NCBI GenBank assembly: GCA_000803105.1
Contig: JTDA01000001.1
Coordinates: 310,001 to 374,000 of the forward strand
Length of the DNA: 64,000 nucleotides
Source: Coprobacter secundus
GTDB taxonomy: Bacteria > Bacteroidota > Bacteroidia > Bacteroidales > Coprobacteraceae
Direction of reading: 5' to 3'
The notes under the pieces are model-generated. The model was given only the letters and a program-made list of their open reading frames with translations. It was not told the DNA's origin and searched no databases. Below, piece after piece: positions 42,683 to 54,100 of this stretch (position 1 is the first letter of the stretch; each line of letters begins with the position of its first letter). A program made the position numbers and the translations under genes.

Positions 42683-44122
42683 TTATTGATTTGTTACTAT
42701 ATTTTCATCCTGATATATCTCAGAACAGTTTTTGTGATATATCCTGTTCTTTCCGGAACGAGTAATATACCCTCCTGCCACATCATCCAAAAAGAATTGC
42801 GGACGCACATCCGGACTCAATGGTTTTATAAAAATGTTATCGAAACGAATATCTTTGACATGACGTACATAAAAACCCGACGCAGGAAGGGTATTCCCAA
42901 ACATCCGATTTTCCGGATATCTCTTCTTATTTTCTGGTACGGGCTTCTCAAACATGCTCCGGGTACCTCCGCCCGGAAAAGTAATTTGTATATTACTGAT
43001 AGAAACATTTTCCACATATCCGCCTTCCACTCCGGTTATTGAACAGGGGATAAGGCTTTCTGCTATTGCCACAATATTATCTATATTGATATTTCTCAAG
43101 ACCCCTATTTCTTTTCTAAAAGTACGCCGCCGGTCACCTAATTTTATAAAAATTGGAGTTTGTACATCCCGCATCGTCATATTAGAAATCGTTACTCCAT
43201 CAATAATACCTCCATCAACAACCTCTATCGCAATGCCCGAAATTACCGTCACATCGGCCGAAATATGTTCAAGTTGCTTGCTCCAATGACGGATATTATC
43301 TTCTGAAGCACGATGTACAACACAATTTGAAACAACGATATTACGAAACCCTCCATGTGAAGCTGTTCCCAGTTTTATTGCATTACAATTGCTGGCTGTA
43401 ATGCAATTCGTAATTGTAATATTTTCGCAAAATGTCTCATGATCACTTTTCAAGCAAATAGCATCATCTTCCACATCGATAATACAATCCGAAACAAGAA
43501 TATTCTTACCATCGATATCCAAACCATCGTTGTTATAATTACAATGGCTATATACTTTCAATCCTGTAATCTGTACATTTTCGCATTTCTCATAATGCTG
43601 TACCCAATACGCAGAATTTTTCAGTGTAATATTTGAAACCCGAATATCCCTACATTCCACAAAATAAATCAGTTTCGGCCGTTTAGGCCCTCCATCTGCA
43701 TCGTTACCATGCTGGAAATTGGGATGTTCTCCCTGTCCGTCAATGGTACCTAAGCCTGTAATCGAAATATTCTCCAAACGACGTCCCCAAATCAATCCGG
43801 AAGTCTGATTCAATTTTCCATCCAAAATAGGGAAAGCATTGGCATAATCCTCCAAACAAGTACTTCCCAATAATACAGCCCCAGCATCTAAATACAAATG
43901 AACATCAGATTTAAATTCAAGAGCCTTTGTCAGATACTTCCCTGACGGTACATACACAGTACCGCCCCCCTTTGCAGAAACTGCATTTATAGCATTCTGA
44001 ATAATACTGGTATTATCAGTTATCCCATCGCCCTTTGCCCCCATATCCAATATGTTTATCGAAAATGGGAACAAATGCAACGGTACAACACTCAATATAA
44101 ACAATAATAAAGCTCTTTTCAT
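42683..44122 (-). CDS. Secreted GH28 glycosidase (polygalacturonase-like)
   Basis: This 479-residue protein has a signal peptide (RALLLFILSVVPLHLF, no lipobox) followed directly by a right-handed beta-helix. It opens INILDMGAKGDGITDNTSI and VYVPSGKYLTKALEFKS, typical of GH28. The active-site region is NNDGLDIDG (NTD equivalent), VEDDAICLKS (DD) and TASHGGF (HG). GH28 enzymes hydrolyse galacturonan or rhamnogalacturonan. It is 60 bp after the GH28-FISUMP gene and about half its sequence is clearly homologous to it, so the pair arose by duplication. Confidence 0.88.
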   Translation of the reverse strand: MKRALLLFILSVVPLHLFPFSINILDMGAKGDGITDNTSIIQNAINAVSAKGGGTVYVPSGKYLTKALEFKSDVHLYLDAGAVLLGSTCLEDYANAFPILDGKLNQTSGLIWGRRLENISITGLGTIDGQGEHPNFQHGNDADGGPKRPKLIYFVECRDIRVSNITLKNSAYWVQHYEKCENVQITGLKVYSHCNYNNDGLDIDGKNILVSDCIIDVEDDAICLKSDHETFCENITITNCITASNCNAIKLGTASHGGFRNIVVSNCVVHRASEDNIRHWSKQLEHISADVTVISGIAIEVVDGGIIDGVTISNMTMRDVQTPIFIKLGDRRRTFRKEIGVLRNINIDNIVAIAESLIPCSITGVEGGYVENVSISNIQITFPGGGTRSMFEKPVPENKKRYPENRMFGNTLPASGFYVRHVKDIRFDNIFIKPLSPDVRPQFFLDDVAGGYITRSGKNRIYHKNCSEIYQDENIVTNQ

Positions 44123-44182
44123 ATTTTTATTTCAATCGGGTAAGACAATACGTACTGGAAAAATTTTCTTTATTGCCATATC

Positions 44183-46216
44183 TTATTTTTGTTCTACATC
44201 TTGAACACAACGTACCGAATACCAGCGAGGATTTTTACTTGAACCTTCTTCTATAGAAATGGTTCCATCTTTTTTTATTGTCATGGTACAATATTTACGA
44301 CCGTCACTCTCCCTATCGGCCAAACGCCATACGCCTTGTTCGCCCCAAAGAGTCCAATTTCCTGAATTAATCCCGGCAAAAGCTCCAAAATCGGCATCAG
44401 TCCACCACTTGACTGCCTCACTTCCAGGATTAGCTTCGATAGTAGCCTTTAGAATCTCTGCCTCTTCCCAAGTCGGGAGCCTCCATCCCGGAGGACATGC
44501 CGAATTTTTACCGGCAGCATCATAATAATATCCATTTTCTCCTTCCGATTTACCCTCGTATGTTTTAGCCACCGGAATCCCCTCTTTTGAATTCGTTACC
44601 ATCCAACGAAGATTTCCATATATTTGAGTCTGATAACTATTAGAACCAACCGTAAAGACTCCATCTTCTCCTATTTCTCCCGGACCGGGCTTATCGTCTG
44701 GAGTCTCTCCTCCGCCTCCTTCAAAAAGAACACCATCTATTGAAATATTGGATATACTTATCCCTTTCAAAAAATTCTTATCTGCAACCGATTCCGGTCT
44801 GCTATTGTTTATAGCAGAATTCTTCACATCATCAAAAACAAAATAAGGTCGTGCATCAGGATTCCTAAAGGTCATCTGCACATTATCAAAAGTTATATTA
44901 TCAGCATGCCGAACATAAAAGCCTGAAGCCGGTAATACCATTTTAAACATATTGGCTTCGGGATACTCTGCCTCTTTTTCCGGAACAGAAGCTGCAGCAT
45001 CACTTTGCGTCCCCTTTCCTAACAGATTCAATGTAATATTTTTCAGTGTCACATTCTGCACAGAAGCAGCTTTTACTCCTGTAATAGAACAAGACAATTT
45101 ACTTTCAGATTTCGCTGTAATATCCGATATGACAACATTTCTAAGTGTACTTGGCACTCCTGTATAAGTACGGTTCCGATCTCCTAAACGAACAAATATA
45201 GGAGTTACGACATCTTCCATCTGAATATTAGAAACCGACACATCTTCAAGGGCCGCACCATCCACCGACTCTATAGCAATTCCTGCAATGGCCACATTAT
45301 TGCTCGTTACTCCCGACCATGCCATATTAATAGCCCAATGCCTGAAATTGTCTTCTGATGCCTTACTTACCTGGCAATCAGATACTGCTATATTTTTGAA
45401 TCCCCCAAAACCTGAAGTTCCGAATTTTATCGCGTTGCAATTCGATTTTATCACACAATCTTTTACGACTACATTTTCACAAGATAACGGGGTATCACTT
45501 TTAAAACAAATACCGTCATCGTCCGTATCTATATGACAGTTGGTAACTTCGACATTTTTACTGTCTATATCGATACCGTCATTATTCCAATTAGAATGAC
45601 TATATACTGTCAAATCTTTCAGAATAACACCATCGCACATCAAATAATGTTGCACCCAAAAAGCAGAGTTACGCAATGTAACACCTTCGACTTTGACATT
45701 TTTACAATTGATGAAAAAAATCAACTTCGGTCGCCTCTTTGCATTATTTTCATGAGGAAAATTTTCTGATTCTCCCTGACCATTAATGGTCCCGCTGCCT
45801 GTTACAGATATATTTTCTACATTATCAGCATATATAAGGCTTGGCGTATATACGCCCGAAGAAGAAGTCATAGGACCGAATACTGCAGGATAAAACGCAT
45901 TATAATAATCAGCCATTGTATTTACCCCTAACAATACGGCATCTTTTTCCAAATGCAAATTGATATTGCTCTTAAGAAAAATCGGACCGGTAAGAAACGT
46001 CCCTCGCGGAACAACAACCGTACCTGAACCTTTGGCACAATCATCAATAGCCGCTTGAATTGCACTCGTATTATCCGTCTGTCCATCAGCAACTGCACCG
46101 TAATCCAATATATTTACAGTCCTATTCTGATACATCCCATTATTCCCCTCATCGTCTTTACACGAGATACACACATATACCAGCAAAAATAATATGATAT
46201 AGATACTGTTTTTCAT
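44183..46216 (-). CDS. Surface lipoprotein GH28-FISUMP fusion
   Basis: This 677-residue lipoprotein has lipobox CISC (Cys19) followed by KDDE, the Bacteroidota surface export signal. A GH28 beta-helix occupies about 30-490, with WNNDGIDIDS and TDDDGICFKS; the HG position reads GFGGF. A linker rich in Gly and Pro then leads to a C-terminal FISUMP domain (about 515-677, LRWMVTNSKEGIPVAKTYEG, ACPPGWRLPTWEEAE). The change from SHGG to GFGG in the active site could alter or reduce catalysis. Compared with the neighbouring GH28, the fusion adds lipid anchoring and the FISUMP module. Confidence 0.85.
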   Translation of the reverse strand: MKNSIYIILFLLVYVCISCKDDEGNNGMYQNRTVNILDYGAVADGQTDNTSAIQAAIDDCAKGSGTVVVPRGTFLTGPIFLKSNINLHLEKDAVLLGVNTMADYYNAFYPAVFGPMTSSSGVYTPSLIYADNVENISVTGSGTINGQGESENFPHENNAKRRPKLIFFINCKNVKVEGVTLRNSAFWVQHYLMCDGVILKDLTVYSHSNWNNDGIDIDSKNVEVTNCHIDTDDDGICFKSDTPLSCENVVVKDCVIKSNCNAIKFGTSGFGGFKNIAVSDCQVSKASEDNFRHWAINMAWSGVTSNNVAIAGIAIESVDGAALEDVSVSNIQMEDVVTPIFVRLGDRNRTYTGVPSTLRNVVISDITAKSESKLSCSITGVKAASVQNVTLKNITLNLLGKGTQSDAAASVPEKEAEYPEANMFKMVLPASGFYVRHADNITFDNVQMTFRNPDARPYFVFDDVKNSAINNSRPESVADKNFLKGISISNISIDGVLFEGGGGETPDDKPGPGEIGEDGVFTVGSNSYQTQIYGNLRWMVTNSKEGIPVAKTYEGKSEGENGYYYDAAGKNSACPPGWRLPTWEEAEILKATIEANPGSEAVKWWTDADFGAFAGINSGNWTLWGEQGVWRLADRESDGRKYCTMTIKKDGTISIEEGSSKNPRWYSVRCVQDVEQK

Positions 46217-46256
46217 AATATAATCCTTATATAAGCCTTTTATTAGTACATTTCAA

Positions 46257-48980
46257 TTACTTAATCTCAACATCGAATCTCTGTTCTTGGACATTAAATC
46301 CCCTCACCACCAATATATAAGAAGATTCTCCAGACAAATGGCGCATATCAGTCTCTACTGTGACAAAAGTCTTCTCTCCGGGTAATAATGTCATAAAATT
46401 ATCGGTATAAAATGATGGGCGGACAGGCTTTCCACTTTTATCCAACCACTGTATTTGAGTAAAAAATGCCAGAGATTTACCTCTATTTTCCAGAGAAATA
46501 TCAATATAATGTGCACCATTTTCCTGCCGAGTCGTATAAGCAGTTTTAATCTTTGTTTTCGGTAATTTATTTATATCTTGAAATCCTGCTGTAGTAGGTC
46601 CTGTCAACGTATTACGACCTCGGTACACATTATTTGACCTCCAATAAAAATTACTTCCAACTTCGCGGTTTTTGTCATCCAATAAGTACAGCTTAATAAA
46701 ATGAACATTAGAAATAGAGTTCGGAAAATCTATTCTGAAGACATCATTCACTACTCCATCTTCCGGAATATCTACTACGGCTTGTTTTGAAAAGACCTTT
46801 TTCATATCCAAATCATAAACTTCAGCTTGTACCTTATATCCAGAAAACGCCCGATAATAATCATTTACCACCGAAACCGTATTCTTTGCATAATCGAACT
46901 GAGGATGTAAAGGCTCACAAGCATTCTGTGCAGCATATAATGCAGCTGTCGGTTCCAATGACCAGTCCCACATACGTCCGCAAACTTGACGAATCGGGGA
47001 ATTATGATACCAAAATAAGAATCCGGCACAATAACGATCTCCATAATTCAGTTTATTATAATTCCAAACCTCCCATATACTTTTGTAATTGAATGCACCT
47101 ACAAACTGGCCTTTTTCAGCAAATTCCTCTATCGTCCGAGAATCTCCATATTCGTTCACCATATCTTTATACATTGTAGACATCAGATGAAAACCGTTCC
47201 CGTCCAAATAGTCCCACACTTCTTTATTGATCGGCCACAAATCCTTCTCAGGCATCATCTCACGAAGACATTCAACTGTCGGCAAACAAGGAGCACCATA
47301 TTCAGGATTGAATCCATCAATGCGACTACCCCGCTCCGATGCCGTATTCTCATAATGGCACATTATATTTACCTGCTTGTACGGACTTCCATCATGTACG
47401 CCACAACATTCCGATTGCATCTGGTATCCCCGAGTACCATCGTACCTTTTTATGATTTCTTCGGCACATTGGGTTTCAGTAGTTTCATTGGAACAAACAT
47501 AATAAGCCAAACTTGGGTGATTACGTATTCGCTTGACTGTAGATATCATATTATCGGCATGCATCATTTCATCTTGAGGATGTTTAGTATCTCCTGTCAT
47601 CCAAAACTCTGTCCACACCAATAATCCCAACTCATCACACATTTGATAAAAATAATCCGATTCTGCTATCCCTCCAGCCCATAATCGAAGCAAATTAACA
47701 CCTGCCTGAGCCGTATAACGAAGCTCAGCATATGTCCTTTCCGGAGAATTACGCAACATGTTTTCCGGCAACCAATTCGTACCTCTTATAAACAAAGGTT
47801 TCCCATTGATATAGAATGTCCGGGACTTATCCGGGGAATTCGTATTAGAAGTAAGCTCCCTGATTCCAAAGCGAGAGGAAATAGAATCTATAACTACTCC
47901 ATTCTGCTCTATTCTGAAAACGATATTATACAAATTCTGCTCTCCTTTATGAATCGGCCACCACAACCGAGGATTTTCCATTATCAACTGCGGATACTCT
48001 TCGGGGGTAAACACGACTTCTTCGGTAATACTCCGATATATTTTCAGCTTCTTTTCAAACCGGATATTCTCGCCTATAATCTCACCTGTAACCTTAACAT
48101 GCTGAGTTTTAAATCCGGCATTATTAATTTCTACCGATACAGTTTGATGCGACCGATTATATTCCGGGCAATTCAATTCCGACTTAACAAATGGATGAGC
48201 CAACTTTAATTCCCCCGTCGTAAAAATCGATACTTCTTTCCAGATACCTGTATTTCTATCCCGTATCCCATCAGAAAAAGTAAAATCCCAACCAACTGTC
48301 ATCAACATACTCACATTACGACCTATCTCTCCATTTCCTCCATTCTGATATTCTCCCGTCGCACCCCAACTTTTGCCCCCTTTAGGCTTTATCGTCCCGG
48401 GGTTATCCACAGGATATGTCTTTACAGCCAAGACATTGGCTGTATCAAACGTAATATAATCCGTCACGTCTATCACTTCTTTCTTGAACATACCGGCAAT
48501 ATTGCCGACAAGGACTCCGTTCAGCCAAATTTCTGCCCGATAATTAATACCATCGAGCTGTAACCAAGTACGTTTCCCCTCATGTTCAGCCTTATTTAAA
48601 TCAAATTCTGTCCGGAACCAATAAGTATAAAAATCCCGCCCGGCACGATGCAAATCAGGAATCAAATTTGAACTCAACTTATTATTCAATCCATAATACG
48701 GTTCAGGATACACTCCATTAAATACCAAAGAATTCAATACGGTCCCCGGGACAATCGCCGGTAACCAATCATCTGACGAAATTTTAAGCGTAGATATATC
48801 TTCCGTCTTGACAGCAATTTCCTGGGCTTTCTTCATTTTCCAAACTGCATTACCGCCATGTCGTTCCACAGAATTAAGCACCTTTATATAATTTCTCTCC
48901 TTACATACCTTACCGGCCATTGTATTTAATCCCAATGTGAGTATAAGGATTACAGCTCCTATTTTTCTTACAATACTCAT
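46257..48980 (-). CDS. Glycoside hydrolase family 2, exo-beta-glucosaminidase/beta-mannosidase-like
   Basis: This 907-residue secreted protein has an N-terminal signal peptide ending TMAGK. It has a sugar-binding jelly roll, Ig-like domains, a TIM barrel (about 380-650) and C-terminal Ig-like domains. The acid/base is E499 in VCSNETTE and the nucleophile E560 in FNPEYGAP. The pattern ATGEYQNGGNGEIGRN and the long C-terminal Ig region fit exo-beta-D-glucosaminidases and endo-beta-mannosidases of GH2 rather than beta-galactosidase. It follows the small PUL lipoprotein by 12 bp. Removal of terminal GlcN, Man or a related sugar is the likely role. Confidence 0.85.
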   Translation of the reverse strand: MSIVRKIGAVILILTLGLNTMAGKVCKERNYIKVLNSVERHGGNAVWKMKKAQEIAVKTEDISTLKISSDDWLPAIVPGTVLNSLVFNGVYPEPYYGLNNKLSSNLIPDLHRAGRDFYTYWFRTEFDLNKAEHEGKRTWLQLDGINYRAEIWLNGVLVGNIAGMFKKEVIDVTDYITFDTANVLAVKTYPVDNPGTIKPKGGKSWGATGEYQNGGNGEIGRNVSMLMTVGWDFTFSDGIRDRNTGIWKEVSIFTTGELKLAHPFVKSELNCPEYNRSHQTVSVEINNAGFKTQHVKVTGEIIGENIRFEKKLKIYRSITEEVVFTPEEYPQLIMENPRLWWPIHKGEQNLYNIVFRIEQNGVVIDSISSRFGIRELTSNTNSPDKSRTFYINGKPLFIRGTNWLPENMLRNSPERTYAELRYTAQAGVNLLRLWAGGIAESDYFYQMCDELGLLVWTEFWMTGDTKHPQDEMMHADNMISTVKRIRNHPSLAYYVCSNETTETQCAEEIIKRYDGTRGYQMQSECCGVHDGSPYKQVNIMCHYENTASERGSRIDGFNPEYGAPCLPTVECLREMMPEKDLWPINKEVWDYLDGNGFHLMSTMYKDMVNEYGDSRTIEEFAEKGQFVGAFNYKSIWEVWNYNKLNYGDRYCAGFLFWYHNSPIRQVCGRMWDWSLEPTAALYAAQNACEPLHPQFDYAKNTVSVVNDYYRAFSGYKVQAEVYDLDMKKVFSKQAVVDIPEDGVVNDVFRIDFPNSISNVHFIKLYLLDDKNREVGSNFYWRSNNVYRGRNTLTGPTTAGFQDINKLPKTKIKTAYTTRQENGAHYIDISLENRGKSLAFFTQIQWLDKSGKPVRPSFYTDNFMTLLPGEKTFVTVETDMRHLSGESSYILVVRGFNVQEQRFDVEIK

Positions 48981-48992
48981 ACTTTATACATC

Positions 48993-49361
48993 TTATCTCG
49001 TTTCAAAAATCATTATAGTCCACTCTTTCTCAATTGTCCCTCCCGGAGAGGTGACTTTATACACTTTTGGATCTGAAAAATCTTGATACCCCACAGATAA
49101 GCTCGGATTAATTGTAGAACCCGAAGATATAGTAAGACAAACCTTCAATTTTTTTATATTTTCACCCTTCTTCAAGGTCGCAACTACCATACGGGTAGGT
49201 GTTGCAATCGATGTCGTCTCATCGGCTCTTTCTCCATCCTCATTATAACACTCGATTGCCGATATATCCGCTTTTTCGTAATCCTCTGCTATCGAATAAG
49301 AATCGTCATCACAAGCCGAGAATATAAGCATAGCCATAAATACATATAGAATATTTTTCAT
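48993..49361 (-). CDS. Small PUL surface lipoprotein of unknown fold
   Basis: This 122-residue lipoprotein has signal and lipobox (IFSAC, Cys17) followed by DDD, a surface-export signature. The body is beta-rich with CLTISSGSTINPSLSVG and ends GTIEKEWTIMIF, similar in feel to the Ig-like N-terminal modules of SusE/SGBP proteins. The frame is open to 49403, but the start at 49361 gives a clean lipobox and avoids overlapping susD. Position right after susD suggests a surface glycan-binding protein. Confidence 0.65.
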   Translation of the reverse strand: MKNILYVFMAMLIFSACDDDSYSIAEDYEKADISAIECYNEDGERADETTSIATPTRMVVATLKKGENIKKLKVCLTISSGSTINPSLSVGYQDFSDPKVYKVTSPGGTIEKEWTIMIFETR

Positions 49362-49396
49362 AATCTGATTATTTTTCATCATTAAAAAACCGATTT

Positions 49397-51109
49397 TTAC
49401 CAACCCGGATTATTAGGATACAACTTAGGATTTTTATTAATGGCCGATTGAGGAACCGGTAACAGATAATTCTTATTCTCATCAAAAACTTTTTTTACCA
49501 GATTTACCCGTTCATATTTCGGAACTATCTCACCATTCACTTTCGAATATGATATCTTCATCCCATGACATTGCTGGTTCAAATACTTATTACCCTCTCT
49601 CCAACGAACGATATCAAAATAACGCTTATTTTCAAAAGCCAGTTCTATACGACGTTCTCTGCGTATACGCTCCCTCATCTCAATTTGACTCAATCCTGAG
49701 GGAAGCACCGGTTGCCCGGCCCTTTGCCGAACTGTATTTACAGCATCATAAACACTTTGATCCGGAGCAGGAAGAACTTCATTTTTCGCCTCGGCATATA
49801 CCAATAATATTTCAGCATATCGCAATACTATCAGGTTATGACCTCCACCTACACCCAAACCTCGATTAGAATATCCGGCTATGACACTTTCATTCATATG
49901 TTTTTTCAAATAGTACCCTGTAAATGTAGAATTCGATGCAGATGCAAACCCGTTAGGAGAATTAACGACAAAACGCTGTTCGGCATCACTCCATATATTC
50001 GTACTCGTATATAAAACGTCCCCTTTCCAAAAAGCCCCATTATACAAAATGCTGGCATAGAAACGTGCATCCCTATTATCATACGGATTAGCTGCATGAA
50101 CCGGATTATTCCAACTAAACTCCGTTCCGTCTTTCATTTCAAAAGCATCAACTATTTCCTGTGTAGGATTATCGCGATTACCCCACCCATAATCATCAAT
50201 ACCGTGTTTTGGCGGAGAAGCAAGTGTTTGCAACGCAGAAGCTTTATAAGGATAAGCAAACTGAATATCAAATATCACTTCCTGATTATACTCATACTCT
50301 TCTAAAAACAAATTATGAAATATCTCTTCGGGACTATTTCCAATCCTGAATAAATCGTATTTCCCTTTCAATTCTCCATTAATAAGGATGTCTGCTGTCT
50401 TATAAGCATCTTCATAATAAGTTGCATCTAACACTCCTGCTGCATGTAAATAAACCAAAGCTTTCATTCCAATTGCAGCACCCTTGGTTGCCCGTCCTAA
50501 TTCCGTATCCGTAATATCTTTAGGCAAATAATCAGCAGCCAACTGAAAATCATTTAAAATAAATTCGACGACCTCTTCTTCACTACTTCTCGGCAAAAAA
50601 ATCTCATCTTCCTCTTTATTCAACACTTGTTCTATAATAGGCAATTTGCCGTAAAACCTGAACAACTCGAAATAAAACATTCCCCGTAAAAAATACAAAT
50701 CTCCCAAAAATCGCTCTTTCTCCTCCTGAGTGAGTACCTCTGACTCTTTCAAATTCTCGATACCTTCATTTGCTTTCCTTATTGCCTTATAACAAGCTGT
50801 CCATCTTTCAAACGGAGCACTGCTTGCCGTAAAGTTAAACTGGTTCCATGCATTGTCATTATTTACCATATCATCAGTAAATGCATTATCAAACATAGAC
50901 TTGTTATACGTTTTACCAATAGCTGTCCAGTCATATAAAGGCCCATTAAGGCAAGCATAAACATCATTTATAAAAAGACGGGTAGACGATAGACTCGAAA
51001 AAACAGCATTCGGAGTTATAGAATCCTGAGGTGTTATATTCATAAAATCACTACATGATGTCAAAGAAACACCACAAACTATGAAGAAATATATAACTAC
51101 TTTTTTCAT
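49397..51109 (-). CDS. susD: SusD/RagB-family outer-membrane lipoprotein
   Basis: This 570-residue lipoprotein (lipobox LTSC, Cys19) lies directly after the SusC gene. Family features are the N-terminal SDFMNITPQDSITPNAVF, the TPR-like helices with FLRGMFYFELFRFYG, and the C-terminal LRYAEILLVYAEAKNEV and MRERIRRERRIELAFENKRY. SusD acts as the surface lid that captures glycan and closes over the SusC barrel. Confidence 0.95.
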   Translation of the reverse strand: MKKVVIYFFIVCGVSLTSCSDFMNITPQDSITPNAVFSSLSSTRLFINDVYACLNGPLYDWTAIGKTYNKSMFDNAFTDDMVNNDNAWNQFNFTASSAPFERWTACYKAIRKANEGIENLKESEVLTQEEKERFLGDLYFLRGMFYFELFRFYGKLPIIEQVLNKEEDEIFLPRSSEEEVVEFILNDFQLAADYLPKDITDTELGRATKGAAIGMKALVYLHAAGVLDATYYEDAYKTADILINGELKGKYDLFRIGNSPEEIFHNLFLEEYEYNQEVIFDIQFAYPYKASALQTLASPPKHGIDDYGWGNRDNPTQEIVDAFEMKDGTEFSWNNPVHAANPYDNRDARFYASILYNGAFWKGDVLYTSTNIWSDAEQRFVVNSPNGFASASNSTFTGYYLKKHMNESVIAGYSNRGLGVGGGHNLIVLRYAEILLVYAEAKNEVLPAPDQSVYDAVNTVRQRAGQPVLPSGLSQIEMRERIRRERRIELAFENKRYFDIVRWREGNKYLNQQCHGMKISYSKVNGEIVPKYERVNLVKKVFDENKNYLLPVPQSAINKNPKLYPNNPGW

Positions 51110-51133
51110 GAAAACTAATAGTTTGTTAATCCT

Positions 51134-54100
51134 TTAAAATACTACATTTACACCAACCGAAGAGATAAACTGTTGTGGATATGCATTATATGTCTGATTT
51201 TCACAATCAAAATCCTTAGACATACGGGAAAATATAGTCCACAAATTATAAAAATTCAAATAGATACGCAGATTCTGCATAAAAGCTTTCTTGATAAGAC
51301 TCGGTTTGAAATTGTAACCAAGTTCTAAAGATTTCAACTTCACATAAGAAGTGTTTACCATCCAAAAATCCGAGCTTACATAGTTCTGCTCTCTCTTCGT
51401 CGCAGAAAGACGAGGATATTTGGCATTAGGATTGGGATTATCTACAGTCCACGAATCTCGATGGTCAATTCTCGGCTTATTGTTATCGAATGGATATCTC
51501 ACTCCCCGGTCGGCAGAACCTAAATAATAATCTGATTTTCCAGTTCCTTGTATAAGCATTGCCAAGTCAAATTGTCCATAAGTCAATCGGAGATTATATC
51601 CCCACATAATCTCTGGTATAGAACTTCCACCAATAACGACCTGATCATCGTTATCTATCTTTCCATCATGATTTATATCTACATATTTTACATCTCCCGA
51701 CAATGCATCTTTTTGGTAAGCCCAGTTCGCTACATCAGCGTCATCGGCAAACAACCCTGCCGACTTATATCCCCAGACCAAACCACTGGATAGGCCTGTA
51801 CGACGCTGGCGGGGATTATTTAATGTTCCCGGTTCTTCTCGAATTTCAACCTGTTTATTTCTGGTAAATCCAAATACAAAACTGTTCTGCATACTAAATT
51901 TCGATGAAAAACGAGTATTATTTGTCAAGGAAAGATCCACTCCCCAACGCTTCTCCTTGCCAGCATTTTCGTCAGCCAGTCCAATCCCGTATTCAACTGG
52001 AGCAACATCTCTGGCTTTTAATATTTTATCTGACCGACGATCATAATAGTAATCGAACTCAATACCCAACAACCCATTCCACATCATCAAATCAAAACCG
52101 ACATCAGTTTTCCACACCGTTTCCCAAGTCAAATATACATTCGGCTCAGTATCTATATACAAACCTTGTTCCTGAACAGGAGTTTCCGACAAACCACCCC
52201 AAATATAACCGCTGGAAGTCTGATAACGAGCCATATACTCAAAATCCCCGCCTACCGGATTTCCCGATTTTCCGTAAGAAGCACGTAATTTCAAGTTATC
52301 TATTATCGATATATTATCTTTTATAAAATCTTCTTCAGAAATACGCCAACCAATAGATGCCGAAGGGAAAAATGCAGATCTCCTCCCCGGAGCATATTTA
52401 TAAGACCTATCGTAACGGCCAGCTAATTCTACCAAATATTTTGAATCATACTGGTAATTTAAACGAGCGACAAAGCCATCGGAAGCCGTCTTATACGAAG
52501 ATCCTGCATTCGACTGATTAGCCTTATCTGTACTCCCCATGCTCAATTCCGGAATGGGTAACAAATAATTCGTACGAGCAGCTTCTACCGATTTCGTTTC
52601 TCCCAAACGCCTCTCATAAACTGCCAACGCTCCAACATCATGCAAACCGAACTTTCTATTATAATTTAAATGTGCCTGAAAAGTATAATTAGTCCACCGT
52701 TTATATTCCTGACTCAGACGAGGCTTTTGTGACAACCAGTTATTTTGCTCTTCATATGCTTTATTCGCATTATCATAGGTATACGCCGTATACGGTTCTA
52801 CCCAATTCTTCAAATCTTTAGTCTGTCTCTGATAATATGCAACTCCTTTTACAGAAAGTCCTTTCAGAAAAGGAAGATCCTGATTTACCGTCAAACTGAC
52901 ATTCTGAATATCATTCTGTTCAGAACTTTCACCTCCGGCATGTACCAATTGATACAAACTGGAACCATCGGCTTGTTGTGCCGGTAATCCGTTGGTAAAA
53001 ACATCTGGTTGTGTAGCCGGAAGTAAATACAATTTCTCAATTACAGCTTTAGGATCTGTACCTTTCCAATACCTCTCGTCCTGAGTCAATGAGACATCTA
53101 AGCTCACCTTTGTTGTTTTCAATGGTGTCAAGTCGATATTAGAACGAAGACTATACCTGCCGAAACCTATATTATCGGCAAACATGCTTTGCTGATTAAA
53201 ATATCCTAACGAGACAAACGCATGTATGATATCTGACCCACCGGAAAGTGACAAATTATGTTTTTGAGTATTGGACGTCTTCATATAATTTTTAATCCAA
53301 TCAGTATTTGGATACGCGTCAGGATTCAACCCGGTCCTATATTGTTCCAGTGTTTCCGGATCAGTCATCAAGTCGGGAGTTCCATCCATTTCATAGGCCT
53401 TATTTTTTAATACCAAACCATCATAAGCATTCATAAAACTGGGAGTATTAGTCGGTTTCTGCCAACCAAACTCTCCATTATAATTTAAAGATATCTTTCC
53501 TGCCTTACCCCGTCGTGTAGTAATCAGCATCACCCCATTGGCTCCTTTAAGACCGTAAGGAGCTACAGCCGAAGCATCTTTCAAAATAGAAATACTTTCG
53601 ATATCCTGTGTATTTATTCTTTGCCATGTAGAAGTCTCGACTCCATCCACCAAGACCAAAGAAGGTTCTGTCCCTCTAATATAAACCGTAGCTTGGTCTG
53701 CTCCCGGCGCTCCACTTGATTGTTTTGTAATAATACCCGAAACCATTCCACCCAAAACATTCGATACATTCCCCACCGGCATAGACTTTATATCATCCCC
53801 CTTCATCGAAGCAACTGCACTTGTCATTGTTACCCGTTTTTGCGTTCCATAGCCTACCACAACGACCTCATCCAATATTTTTGTATCTTCTTCGAGAACT
53901 ATCTCATACAAACTTTTATTAGTAAGATCTACTCGCTGCAGCCGATAGCCCAAATAAGATACTGACAAAACTCCTTTCTCAGGAACCTCAAGAACAAATT
54001 TTCCATCTACATCCGAAATCGTCCCCGTAGTTGTCCCCTCTATTGAAACATTAGCCCCAATTATCGGTTCTCCAGACTTATCCGTAACCGTTCCTGAAAT

